From Nonomuraea maritima (GTDB taxonomy: Bacteria > Actinomycetota > Actinomycetes > Streptosporangiales > Streptosporangiaceae), in NCBI RefSeq assembly GCF_900100395.1, contig NZ_FNFB01000027.1:32475-96474 (forward strand): a DNA stretch of 64,000 nucleotides. The letters are read 5' to 3'. A program made the position numbers and the translations under genes. Shown here one piece after another: positions 55,563 to 63,202 of the stretch; positions within the stretch are counted from its first letter, which is position 1, and each line of letters starts with the position of its first letter. The notes below the pieces were generated by a model. The model was not told where the DNA came from, searched no databases, and saw only the letters and a program-made list of their open reading frames with translations.

Positions 55563-56372
55563 ATGGGCGACGATGGGATCTTCGGGCCCCGGTCGGTGAC
55601 CTGGCGGGTGATGGGCGAGCCGATCCTGCTGGTGGGAGGCATCCGGGCGCTCCTCATGCAAGGCCTGCACCCGCGTGCGATGCGCGGGGTCCTGCAGAAC
55701 TCCGCGCTCCTCGACCCCCGTGAGGCCTGGGCGCGGTTCGTCCGTACCACCGAGTTCGTCCGGGTGCGTACGTACGGCACCACCGACGAGGTCGAGCGGG
55801 CGGGCCGGCGGGTCCGCCGGATCCACGCCTCGCTCACCGCGTACGACCCCGACACCCGCACCACGTACCGGCTCGACGAGCCCGACGCGCTGCTGTGGGT
55901 GCACGCGGGCGAGGTCGACTCCTACCTGTCGGTGGCCCGGCGCGCCGGGGTGCGGCTGTCGGACGAGGAGGCCGACGCGTTCGTCGCCGAGTGGCGGCGG
56001 GCGGCCGAGGTCGTGGGGCTGGCGGCGGACGACGTCCCCGGTTCGGTGGCGGAGCTGCGCGACTACATCGACGAGCAGCGGCCGGGGCTGCGCTTCGTGC
56101 CCGAGGCGTCCCATCCGCTGCTGCTGTCGCTGAACGCGCCGTTGCCGCTCAAGCTGACGCCGCTGCGGCCCGCGATGCCCGCGCTGACGTTGCTGGCCTT
56201 CGCGACGCTGCCGCGCTGGGCGCGCAAGCTGTACGGCCTGCCCGCCACGCCAGTCGGCGACCTGTGGGCCACGGCGACGCTGCGCACTCTGCACACGGGG
56301 CTCGGCCTGCTTCCCGGCCAGATCCGCTACAGCCCCGACGCCCGGCGCGCGCAGCGCATCATGGCTGCCTGA
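55563..56372 (+). CDS. MpaB-family (DUF2236) oxygenase-like protein
   Basis: A 269-aa protein of the oxygenase MpaB family (DUF2236, related to rubber oxygenase Lcp). The N-terminus GPRSVTWRVMGEPILLVGGI and LMQGLHPRAMRGVLQNS near residue 30-46 are characteristic, as are the RVRTYGTTDEVERAGRRVRR-like helix near 64-83, DEPDALLWVHAGEVDSYL near 103-120 and the C-terminal RKLYGLPATPVGDLW. A haem-type histidine site is known in the family (HPRAM and WVHAG histidines are visible). ATG 55563 is preferred over ATG 55530 because the promoter -10 overlaps the region between them. No cofactor partner nearby; substrate unknown. Confidence 0.82.
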   Translation: MGDDGIFGPRSVTWRVMGEPILLVGGIRALLMQGLHPRAMRGVLQNSALLDPREAWARFVRTTEFVRVRTYGTTDEVERAGRRVRRIHASLTAYDPDTRTTYRLDEPDALLWVHAGEVDSYLSVARRAGVRLSDEEADAFVAEWRRAAEVVGLAADDVPGSVAELRDYIDEQRPGLRFVPEASHPLLLSLNAPLPLKLTPLRPAMPALTLLAFATLPRWARKLYGLPATPVGDLWATATLRTLHTGLGLLPGQIRYSPDARRAQRIMAA

Positions 56373-56458
56373 AGGGCCGGCGCGGGGTTCAGCTGAGGGC
56401 AAAGGAGACCCCGTCGCATGCTCATACGGCGGCATGGCACACTGGAAGCCGAAAGAGC

Positions 56459-56588
56459 TAGCGTGCTCCGGGGTCGGTGAAAGTCCGAACCGGCGGTGAC
56501 AGTCCGCGACCCGGCCGATGCCATCGGCCGGTTGACTCGGTGAAATTCCGGGACCGACGGTTAAAGTCCGGATGGGAGGAAGCGCGCG
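56459..56588 (+). promoter_or_regulatory. FMN riboswitch (RFN element)
   Basis: All conserved blocks are present: GTGCTCCGGGGTCGGTGAAA (56463-56482), GTCCGAACCGGCGGTGACAG, the variable CGGCCGATG..CATCGGCCG arm, GACTCGGTGAAATTCCGGGA and GACGGTTAAAGTCCGGATGG, closing GGAGGAAGC. The stretch after it (56590-56614) forms another stem, GTGTCCGGC with GCCGGACGC, a possible expression platform before ribD. Confidence 0.95.
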
Positions 56589-56691
56589 CGGTGTCCGGCG
56601 TCTCAGCCGGACGCTTGACGTGGTGCATTCGCATCACGATGATCCCCCGGGGCCCGCCATGGCTTGGAGCTACTGGCAGGTAGGAGACCCG

Positions 56692-57804
56692 GTGGAGATT
56701 CCGGCGCAGCACGCCGCCCACATGGCGCGCGCCGTCGAGCTGGCCCGTCTCGGCCATGGCACCACCAGCCCCAACCCCGTCGTGGGCTGCGTCGTGCTCG
56801 ACGCCGGCGGCCAGGTGGTGGGTGAGGGCTTCCACGCGTACGCGGGAGGCCCGCACGCCGAGGTCGTCGCCCTGGCGCAGGCGGGCGAGCGGGCCAGGGG
56901 CGGCACGGCGTACGTCACGCTCGAACCCTGTGACCACACCGGCCGTACGGCGCCGTGCAGCCTGGCGCTGCTGGACGCGGGGGTGGCCCGCGTGGTGGTG
57001 GCAGTGTCCGACCCCAACCCCCAGGCCGCGGGAGGCGCCGAGCGGCTGCGCGCCCACGGCGTCGAGGTGCTGTCCGGGGTGCTGGCCGAGGAGGCCGAGC
57101 GGGTCAACGAGGAGTGGCTCACCCTCGTCCGGCTCGGCCGCCCCCACGTGACCTGGAAGTTCGCCGCCACGCTCGACGGCAGGTCGGCCGCCGAGGACGG
57201 CACCAGCAAGTGGATCACCTCGCCCGAGGCCAGGGCCGACGTGCACCGGCTGCGCGCCGCCGCCGACGTCATCATGGCCGGCATCGGCACGGTCCTCGCC
57301 GACGACCCCCACCTCACCGCCCGGCCGGAGCGGCCCCACGCGGAGAGAACCAGCGTGGAGCGCGTGCCGTTGCGGGTCGTGGTCGACTCCGAGGCGCGGA
57401 CGCCGCAGACCGCGCGCGTCCTCGACGACGCCGCGCCGACGCTCGTCGCGGTGGCCGCCGACACCGGCACCGAGCTCAAGGCCGACCTGCTGCGCCTGCC
57501 GCGCCACGACGGCGGCCTCGACCTGCGCGCCCTGCTGCGCGAGCTGGCCGCGCGCGGCGTGGTCAGCGTCTTCCTGGAGGGCGGTCCGACGCTGGCGGGC
57601 GCGTTCGTGGCGCAGGGCCTGGTCGACCGCGTGGTCGCCTACCTCGCGCCCGCGCTGCTCGGCTCCGGCCCCGCCGCGCTGGGCGCGGCCGGGGTGTGCA
57701 CCATCAGCGAGCTCCACCGCCTGACCTTCGACGACATCTCACCCGTGGGGCCGGACGTCCGGCTGGTCGCCCGGTTCACCCCCGACTCCGACAGGGAGAA
57801 GTGA
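56692..57804 (+). CDS. ribD: Bifunctional riboflavin deaminase / reductase
   Basis: A 370-aa enzyme for two early riboflavin steps. The deaminase domain (about 10-145) has the zinc site HAEVVALAQAGERARGGTAY near 55-74 and PCDHTGRTAPC near 81. The reductase domain (about 150-368) has WKFAATLDGRSAAEDGTSKW near 155-174, VIMAGIGTVLADDP near 193 and LEGGPTLAGAFV near 296. GTG 56692 has AGGAG at 56682-56686 five bases upstream; ATG 56659 gives an 11-residue extension without a ribosome site. It heads the FMN-controlled operon and its stop overlaps ribE. Confidence 0.94.
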   Translation: MEIPAQHAAHMARAVELARLGHGTTSPNPVVGCVVLDAGGQVVGEGFHAYAGGPHAEVVALAQAGERARGGTAYVTLEPCDHTGRTAPCSLALLDAGVARVVVAVSDPNPQAAGGAERLRAHGVEVLSGVLAEEAERVNEEWLTLVRLGRPHVTWKFAATLDGRSAAEDGTSKWITSPEARADVHRLRAAADVIMAGIGTVLADDPHLTARPERPHAERTSVERVPLRVVVDSEARTPQTARVLDDAAPTLVAVAADTGTELKADLLRLPRHDGGLDLRALLRELAARGVVSVFLEGGPTLAGAFVAQGLVDRVVAYLAPALLGSGPAALGAAGVCTISELHRLTFDDISPVGPDVRLVARFTPDSDREK

Positions 57805-58394
57805 TGTTCACCGGAATCATTGAGGAAAAGGGCGATGTGGTGGCCATCGAACGGCAGGGCGGAGGCGCCCGGCTCTCGGTGCGCGGCCCGGTCGTCACCT
57901 CCGACGCCAAGCACGGCGACTCGATCGCCGTCAACGGAGTGTGCCTCACGGTCGTGACGGTCGACGACGACGTGTTCACCGTCGACGTGATGAAGGAGTC
58001 GCTCGACCGCAGCTCACTCGGCGGGCTGACGGAGGGCTCGGCGGTGAACCTCGAGCGGGCCGTACGGGCTGACCAGCGCCTGGGCGGCCACATCGTGCAG
58101 GGGCACGTCGACGGCACCGCCGTCCTGCTGTCGCGCGAGCCCGGCGACAACTGGGACAACCTGCGCTTCTCGCTGCCCGAGACGCTCGCCGGCTACGTCG
58201 CCGAGAAGGGCTCGATCGCCGTCGACGGAATCAGCCTGACGGTCACGACGGTTGACGACGACAGCTTCGGCGTGAGCCTCATCCCGACCACGCTGAAGCT
58301 CACCACCATGGGCGAGCGCCAGGTGGGTGACGTGGTGAACCTGGAGGTCGACGTGATCGCGAAGTACGTGGAGAGGCTGGTGTCCCGGTCATGA
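57804..58394 (+). CDS. ribE: Riboflavin synthase alpha chain
   Basis: A 196-aa trimeric enzyme that dismutates two lumazines into riboflavin. It shows the expected twofold barrel repeat: MFTGIIEEKGDV and DSIAVNGVCLTVVTVDDDVF in the first half, then GGHIVQGHVDGTAVLLSREP and GSIAVDGISLTVTTVDDDSF in the second. ATG 57804 overlaps the ribD stop (TGATG), and its own TGA overlaps the next ATG. Also known as ribC in some genomes. Confidence 0.96.
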   Translation: MFTGIIEEKGDVVAIERQGGGARLSVRGPVVTSDAKHGDSIAVNGVCLTVVTVDDDVFTVDVMKESLDRSSLGGLTEGSAVNLERAVRADQRLGGHIVQGHVDGTAVLLSREPGDNWDNLRFSLPETLAGYVAEKGSIAVDGISLTVTTVDDDSFGVSLIPTTLKLTTMGERQVGDVVNLEVDVIAKYVERLVSRS

Positions 58395-59053
58395 GCTGGG
58401 TCGAGGCCGGATTCGAGGTGTTCGGCACGCACGTGCTCTGGACCGACCTGATCGGCAACATCGCCGCCCTGTCCACGGTCGTGCTGGCCATGCGCATGTC
58501 GATCTGGACGTGGCCGGTGCAGTTCGCCGGTTCTGTGCTGCTGTTCGTGGCGTCCGTCAACGCGCACATCACCGGCAACGCGCTCAAGCAGGCGCTGTTC
58601 GCGGGCCTCGCGGTCTACGGGTGGTGGGCGTGGCGGCGCGGCAAGCAGGGCGGCGGCCGGCTCGACATCCGGCCGGCCACCTGGCGGGAGCGGTCGCTGG
58701 TGATCGGCGGCCTGCTGGTGGGCACCGCCCTGGTCGGGCTGCTGTTCTACGTCACCGGGCTGTCGTGGGGCGCGCAGGTGCCGCTGCCGGAGGGCGGGTT
58801 CCTGGTGGCGGCCGACGCCTACATCTTCGTCGGCAGCGCCCTGGCCACCTGGGCCCAGGGCCGGGCGCTCGTCGACTTCTGGGTGGTGTGGGTGGCCGTC
58901 GACCTCGTCGGTGTGCCGCTCGCGTTCTCCTCGGGGCTGGTGGTCTCCGGGGCCGTGTACGGAATCTTCTTCGTTCTGGTGGTGATCGGGTTCGTGAAAT
59001 GGCTGCGCGAGTTCCGTTCGGCCGCCCCGACCGCTGTGGCGGTGGCGCAATGA
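58391..59053 (+). CDS. ribM: PnuC-family flavin transporter (RibM/PnuX type)
   Basis: A 220-aa membrane protein of the PnuC fold with about seven helices. WPVQFAGSVLLFVASVNAHI near residues 41-60 contains the family's aromatic substrate-binding positions, and the C-terminal half has DAYIFVGSALATWAQGRALV near 142-161. PnuC proteins classically carry nicotinamide riboside, but position inside the FMN-riboswitch operon between ribE and ribBA, as I recall for RibM of Streptomyces davaonensis, argues for riboflavin uptake. Overlaps at both ends (ATGA) couple it to ribE and ribBA. Confidence 0.85.
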   Translation: MSWVEAGFEVFGTHVLWTDLIGNIAALSTVVLAMRMSIWTWPVQFAGSVLLFVASVNAHITGNALKQALFAGLAVYGWWAWRRGKQGGGRLDIRPATWRERSLVIGGLLVGTALVGLLFYVTGLSWGAQVPLPEGGFLVAADAYIFVGSALATWAQGRALVDFWVVWVAVDLVGVPLAFSSGLVVSGAVYGIFFVLVVIGFVKWLREFRSAAPTAVAVAQ

Positions 59054-60267
59054 CAGACATCACGTTCGACCCGGTCGAGCGGGCCATCGAGGACATCCGC
59101 AACGGCAAGCCCGTGGTGGTCGTCGACGACGAGCACCGCGAGAACGAGGGCGACCTCATCTTCGCGGCGGCCAGGGCGACGCCTGAGCTGTGCTCGTTCA
59201 CGATCCGGCACACCAGCGGCATGATCTGCGTGGCCATGGACGGCAAGGAGCTCGACCGGCTCGGGCTGCCGCTCATGGTCGTGCACAACAAGGAGCGCAT
59301 GCGCACGGCGTACACGATCACCGTGGACGCCCGCGACGGCGTCACCACCGGCATCTCGGCGGCCGACCGGGCGAAGACCATCCGCACGCTCGCCGACTCC
59401 GCCACCGAGCCCGACGAGCTGGTACGGCCCGGCCACGTGTTCCCGCTGCGCTACCGGGAGGGCGGCGTGCTGGCCCGGCGCGGCCACACCGAGGCGGCCG
59501 TCGACCTGGCCAGGCTCGCCGGGCTGTCGCCCGCCGGGGCGCTGGCCGAGGTGGTCAACGACGACGGCACGATGGCCCGGCTGCCGGAGCTGCGGCGCTT
59601 CGCCGACGCCAACGACCTCGCCCTGATCTCCATCGAGCAGCTCGTCGACTACCGCAGGCGGGCCGAGAGCATGGTGACCAGGGTGGCCGAGACGCGGCTG
59701 CCCAACGCGTACGGCATGTGGCGGGCCTATGGGTACGCGAGCGCGGTCGACGGCGGCGAGCACGTGGCGCTCGTCTTCGGCGACCTGGGCGACGGCGAGA
59801 ACATCCTGGTCAGAGCCCATTCCGAATGCCTGACGGGCGACGTGTTCGGCTCGCTGCGCTGCGACTGCGGCGTGCAGCTGGACAACGCCATGGCGGCCAT
59901 CGCGCGCGAGGGCGCGGGCGTGATCGTCTACCTGCGCGGCCACGAGGGCCGGGGGATCGGCCTGCTCGCCAAGCTCAAGGCCTACAGCCTTCAGGACAAC
60001 GGCAGCGACACCGTCGACGCCAACGTCGAGCTGGGGCTGCCGATCGACGCGCGCGAGTTCTCCAACGCGGGTCAGATGCTGGCCGACCTCGGCGTGCGGT
60101 CGGTGCGGCTGCTCACCAACAACCCGGCCAAGCTCAAGGGCATGGACGGCTACGGCATCAAGGTCCTCGGTCGCGAGCCGATGCCGGTGGCGATGAACCC
60201 CTACAACGAGCGGTACCTCACGGCCAAGCGCGACCGGCTCGGCCACAAGATCGTGGAGGCGTCATGA
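59050..60267 (+). CDS. ribBA: Bifunctional DHBP synthase / GTP cyclohydrolase II
   Basis: A 405-aa enzyme supplying both riboflavin precursors. The RibB half (1-205) has VVVDDEHRENEGDLIFAAAR near 24-43, TIRHTSGMICVAM near 51 and RPGHVFPLRYREGGVLARRG near 124-143. The RibA half has the zinc site HSECLTGDVFGSLRCDCGVQ near 257-276, GVIVYLRGHEGRGIGLLAKL near 289-308 and LLTNNPAKLKGMDGYGI near 356. Key residues of both halves look intact. ATG 59050 overlaps the transporter stop and its end overlaps ribH. Confidence 0.96.
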   Translation: MTDITFDPVERAIEDIRNGKPVVVVDDEHRENEGDLIFAAARATPELCSFTIRHTSGMICVAMDGKELDRLGLPLMVVHNKERMRTAYTITVDARDGVTTGISAADRAKTIRTLADSATEPDELVRPGHVFPLRYREGGVLARRGHTEAAVDLARLAGLSPAGALAEVVNDDGTMARLPELRRFADANDLALISIEQLVDYRRRAESMVTRVAETRLPNAYGMWRAYGYASAVDGGEHVALVFGDLGDGENILVRAHSECLTGDVFGSLRCDCGVQLDNAMAAIAREGAGVIVYLRGHEGRGIGLLAKLKAYSLQDNGSDTVDANVELGLPIDAREFSNAGQMLADLGVRSVRLLTNNPAKLKGMDGYGIKVLGREPMPVAMNPYNERYLTAKRDRLGHKIVEAS

Positions 60268-60731
60268 GCGGGGAAGGACGTCCGGGCCTGACGGTCCCGG
60301 ACGCGGCGGGGCTGACGGTGGGGATCGTGGCGGCCAGCTGGCACGCCAAGATCACCGATCAGCTGGTGTCGCGGGCGGTGCAGGCGTGCGACGACAGCGG
60401 CGCCACGGCGACGGTCGTAAGGGTGGCGGGCTCGATGGAGATCCCGGTGGTCGCCCAGGCGCTGGCCCGCCGCTGCGACGCGGTGGTGGGGCTCGGCGTG
60501 GTGATCCGCGGCGACACCGCGCACTTCGACTACGTCTGCGACGCGGTGACCACGGGGCTGACGCGGGTCTCCCTCGACGAGGAGACACCGGTCGGCAACG
60601 GCGTGCTCACGTGCAACACCCTTGAGCAGGCGGTCGACAGGTCCGGCGTGCCCGGCAGCAAAGAGGACAAGGGGTACGAATCCACCATCGCTGCGCTGGA
60701 GACGGCACTCCTCCTGAGAGACCTCCGCTGA
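60264..60731 (+). CDS. ribH: 6,7-Dimethyl-8-ribityllumazine synthase
   Basis: A 155-aa enzyme that joins the RibBA and RibD products. VGIVAASWHAKITDQLV near residues 19-35 contains the substrate Trp, VAGSMEIPVVAQAL near 53, and the catalytic His lies in GVVIRGDTAHFDYV near 78-91. LTCNTLEQAVDRSG near 114 is the phosphate region. ATG 60264 overlaps the ribBA stop. It completes the riboflavin pathway in this operon. Confidence 0.96.
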   Translation: MSGEGRPGLTVPDAAGLTVGIVAASWHAKITDQLVSRAVQACDDSGATATVVRVAGSMEIPVVAQALARRCDAVVGLGVVIRGDTAHFDYVCDAVTTGLTRVSLDEETPVGNGVLTCNTLEQAVDRSGVPGSKEDKGYESTIAALETALLLRDLR

Positions 60732-60750
60732 GCTGCGGTAGGTTTCCCTC

Positions 60751-61203
60751 GTGTCAGAGCCCGTGCAGCCCCCGTCCTTGCCCGTGACCTGGCGACCCCG
60801 CAGGGGGCGGATCGTCGCCTACAGCTCCGCCGCGCTGATCGTCGCGGGGGCGGTGGTGATGGCGATCTTCATCGCCTCGCCGTTCCAGCTGCCCGACCGG
60901 CTGGCGATCGTGGCGTTCGGGTGCGCGGTGGCGTTCGTGCTGCATCTGCTGGGCCGGGTGCGGGTGGAGGCCGACGAGGAGGGCATCACCCTCGTCAACG
61001 CCGTCCGCACCCACCGCTACAGCTGGCCGGAGGTCATCGAGGTGACGCTCCTGGTGGGCGACCCTTGGCCGCGCATCGACCTCTCCGACGGGCGCACCAT
61101 CGGGGCGATGGGCATCCAGGGCTCGGAGAAGGCCCGCGCCCGCCAGGCCACCGCCGAACTGGAGGCGCTCATCCGCGAGCGTGGCGAGGCGCGTGATGAC
61201 TGA
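60751..61203 (+). CDS. Membrane protein with PH-like domain
   Basis: A 150-aa protein with two hydrophobic helices (residues 23-44 and 51-69) followed by a soluble PH-like domain (VRVEADEEGITLVNAVRTHR near 70-89, YSWPEVIEVTLLVGDPWPRI and GAMGIQGSEKARARQATAEL). This topology matches the small PH-domain proteins often found behind ribH in actinobacteria. GTG 60751 starts 19 bases after ribH, so it is probably in the same transcript. Function unknown; a link to flavins is only positional. Confidence 0.8.
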   Translation: MSEPVQPPSLPVTWRPRRGRIVAYSSAALIVAGAVVMAIFIASPFQLPDRLAIVAFGCAVAFVLHLLGRVRVEADEEGITLVNAVRTHRYSWPEVIEVTLLVGDPWPRIDLSDGRTIGAMGIQGSEKARARQATAELEALIRERGEARDD

Positions 61204-61242
61204 GTTCTGTTCTTGAACGGAACGGCGTCGTAGCCTGAAGGG

Positions 61243-62133
61243 GTGCTGGGGCGGACAATAAGGGCAACAGACATCGAGTCGCCTGCGAAGCTCGTCGAGC
61301 TGCTCGACCGGCAGGCCTATCTCGCCGACGAGGGGCTGGCGACGGCCGCCTTCCTGGCCCTGCGGATGGGGCGTCCGCTGTTCCTCGAAGGGGAGGCGGG
61401 GGTCGGCAAGACCGAGCTGGCCAAGGCCCTCGCCGCGCTGCTGGATGCGCCGCTCATCCGGCTGCAGTGCTACGAGGGGCTGGACGCCGCCCAGGCGCTC
61501 TACGACTGGGACTTCGCCCGGCAGCTGCTCCACCTCAAGGCCGCTGAGGCCGCCGGCGTCACCGACGTGGGCCGGCTGGAGGGCGAGATCTACGACCGGC
61601 GGTTCCTCATCGCCCGGCCCCTGCTGAAGGCGGTCGAGACGCAGCCGAGCGTGCTGCTCGTGGACGAGATCGACCGCGCCGACGACGAGTTCGAGGCGTT
61701 CCTGCTCGAGGTGCTGTCCGACTTCACCATCTCCATCCCCGAACTCGGCACCGTCCGCGCCGCGACGCCGCCGGTCGTCGTGGTCACCTCCAACCGCACG
61801 CGCGAGGTGCACGACGCGCTCAAGCGGCGCTGCCTCTACCACTGGCTGGAACATCCGATCTTCGACCGGGAGGTGGCCATCCTGCTGCGCCGCCTGCCCG
61901 GCTGCACCGAGACGCTCGCCACGCAGGTGGCGCGGGCAGCCGAACGGCTCCGGCACGCAGGCCTGGTCAAGCCGCCCGGCGTCGCCGAGACGCTCGACTG
62001 GACGGAGGCGCTGCTGACGCTCGGCGCCACGGAGCTCGACCCCGGCCTGGCGGCGGCCACGCTGGGGGCGGCGCTGAAGTACCGCGAGGACGTCGCCGCG
62101 GTCCTCGGCAACGGGTTGCTCGGCCATGGATGA
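61243..62133 (+). CDS. MoxR-type AAA+ ATPase (CoxD-like)
   Basis: A 296-aa AAA+ protein of the MoxR/CoxD group. Walker A GEAGVGKTELAKALAALL near residues 50-67, Walker B VLLVDEIDRADDEFEAFLLE near 138-157, sensor 1 VVVVTSNRTREV near 178 and RRCLYHWLEHPIFDREV near 195. The next gene encodes a VWA protein and then an XdhC/CoxI protein, the order of accessory genes that mature molybdenum hydroxylases, where CoxD and CoxE help build the active site. GTG 61243; the last bases overlap the VWA gene. Confidence 0.88.
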   Translation: MLGRTIRATDIESPAKLVELLDRQAYLADEGLATAAFLALRMGRPLFLEGEAGVGKTELAKALAALLDAPLIRLQCYEGLDAAQALYDWDFARQLLHLKAAEAAGVTDVGRLEGEIYDRRFLIARPLLKAVETQPSVLLVDEIDRADDEFEAFLLEVLSDFTISIPELGTVRAATPPVVVVTSNRTREVHDALKRRCLYHWLEHPIFDREVAILLRRLPGCTETLATQVARAAERLRHAGLVKPPGVAETLDWTEALLTLGATELDPGLAAATLGAALKYREDVAAVLGNGLLGHG

Positions 62134-63202
62134 GCTGGTGGCGACGATGACCGGGTTCGCCAGGACGCTGCGGGCCGCGGGAGTCGGAGCCGACCACGAA
62201 CGCACCCAGAACCTGCTCAAGGCCCTCGACCACCTCGACGTGACCGACCGGGACGAGGTCTACTGGGCGGGGCGGCTGACGTTGTGCGCCACGCCCGCCG
62301 ACCTGCCCCGCTACGACCGCTGCTTCGCCGCGTACTTCGGCGGGATGAAGGCCAGGCAGGTGCGGACGGCCACCACGAGCGTCACCCGGCACCTGGCCGC
62401 GCGCGAGGGCGCGGGCGAACCGGGCGGCGACGACGGCACGGCGGCGCCCGCGACGGCGAGCAGCATCGAGGTGCTGCGCCACCGCGACGTGGCCCGGATG
62501 ACCGACGCCGAGCGCGACGAGGTGCACCGGATGCTGGCCATGCTGCGCGGTGGCCGGCCGCTGCGGCGCTCGCGGCGGTTCGAAAGCGCCCATCGCGGCG
62601 TCCTCGACCGGCGCCGGACCATCCGCGAGGCGCTCAGGAAGGGCGACGTGGCCCGGCTGCGCCGCCGCAGGCACACCACGCGCCCGCGCGGGGTCGTGCT
62701 GTTCGTGGACATCAGCGGCTCCATGGCCCCGTACGCCGAGACGCTGCTCCGCTTCGCGCACGCGCTGGTCAGGAGCGAGCCCAGGACCACCCGCGTCTTC
62801 TCGGTAGGCACCCGGCTCACGCCGGTCACCGCCGAACTGCGCCACCGCGACCCCGGCACCGCCCTGAACGAGGTGTCCAAGGCCGTCCCCGACTGGAGCG
62901 GCGGCACCAGGCTGGGCGAGGAGCTGCGGGAGTTCCTCACCCGCCACCACGCGCGTGGCGCGATCGTGGTGATCGCCTCCGACGGGTGGGAGCGGGGCGA
63001 CCCCGAGCTGCTGGGGACGCAGATGGCCCGGCTCTCCCGGCAGGCGTACCGGGTGATCTGGGTCAACCCGCACAAGGGCTACGCGGACTACCAGCCGCTC
63101 ACCGGCGGCATGCGGGCGGCTCTGCCCTATGTCGACGACCTGGTGGCCGGGCACAGCCTGGCCGCGTACGAGGAACTCAGCGAAAGGCTCGCGCATGCGT
63201 GA
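62126..63202 (+). CDS. VWA domain protein (CoxE-like)
   Basis: A 358-aa protein with a CoxE-type N-terminal region (residues 1-180; LRAAGVGADHERTQNLLKAL, YWAGRLTLCATPADLPRYDR) and a von Willebrand A domain at the C-terminus. The MIDAS motif is intact: FVDISGSMAPYAETLLRFAH near 193-212, the threonine in SGGTRLGEELREFL near 256 and VVIASDGWERGD near 281. These proteins partner MoxR ATPases to remodel or activate target enzymes. ATG 62126 lies inside the ATPase gene's end, and its own stop overlaps the xdhC start. Confidence 0.88.
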   Translation: MDELVATMTGFARTLRAAGVGADHERTQNLLKALDHLDVTDRDEVYWAGRLTLCATPADLPRYDRCFAAYFGGMKARQVRTATTSVTRHLAAREGAGEPGGDDGTAAPATASSIEVLRHRDVARMTDAERDEVHRMLAMLRGGRPLRRSRRFESAHRGVLDRRRTIREALRKGDVARLRRRRHTTRPRGVVLFVDISGSMAPYAETLLRFAHALVRSEPRTTRVFSVGTRLTPVTAELRHRDPGTALNEVSKAVPDWSGGTRLGEELREFLTRHHARGAIVVIASDGWERGDPELLGTQMARLSRQAYRVIWVNPHKGYADYQPLTGGMRAALPYVDDLVAGHSLAAYEELSERLAHA

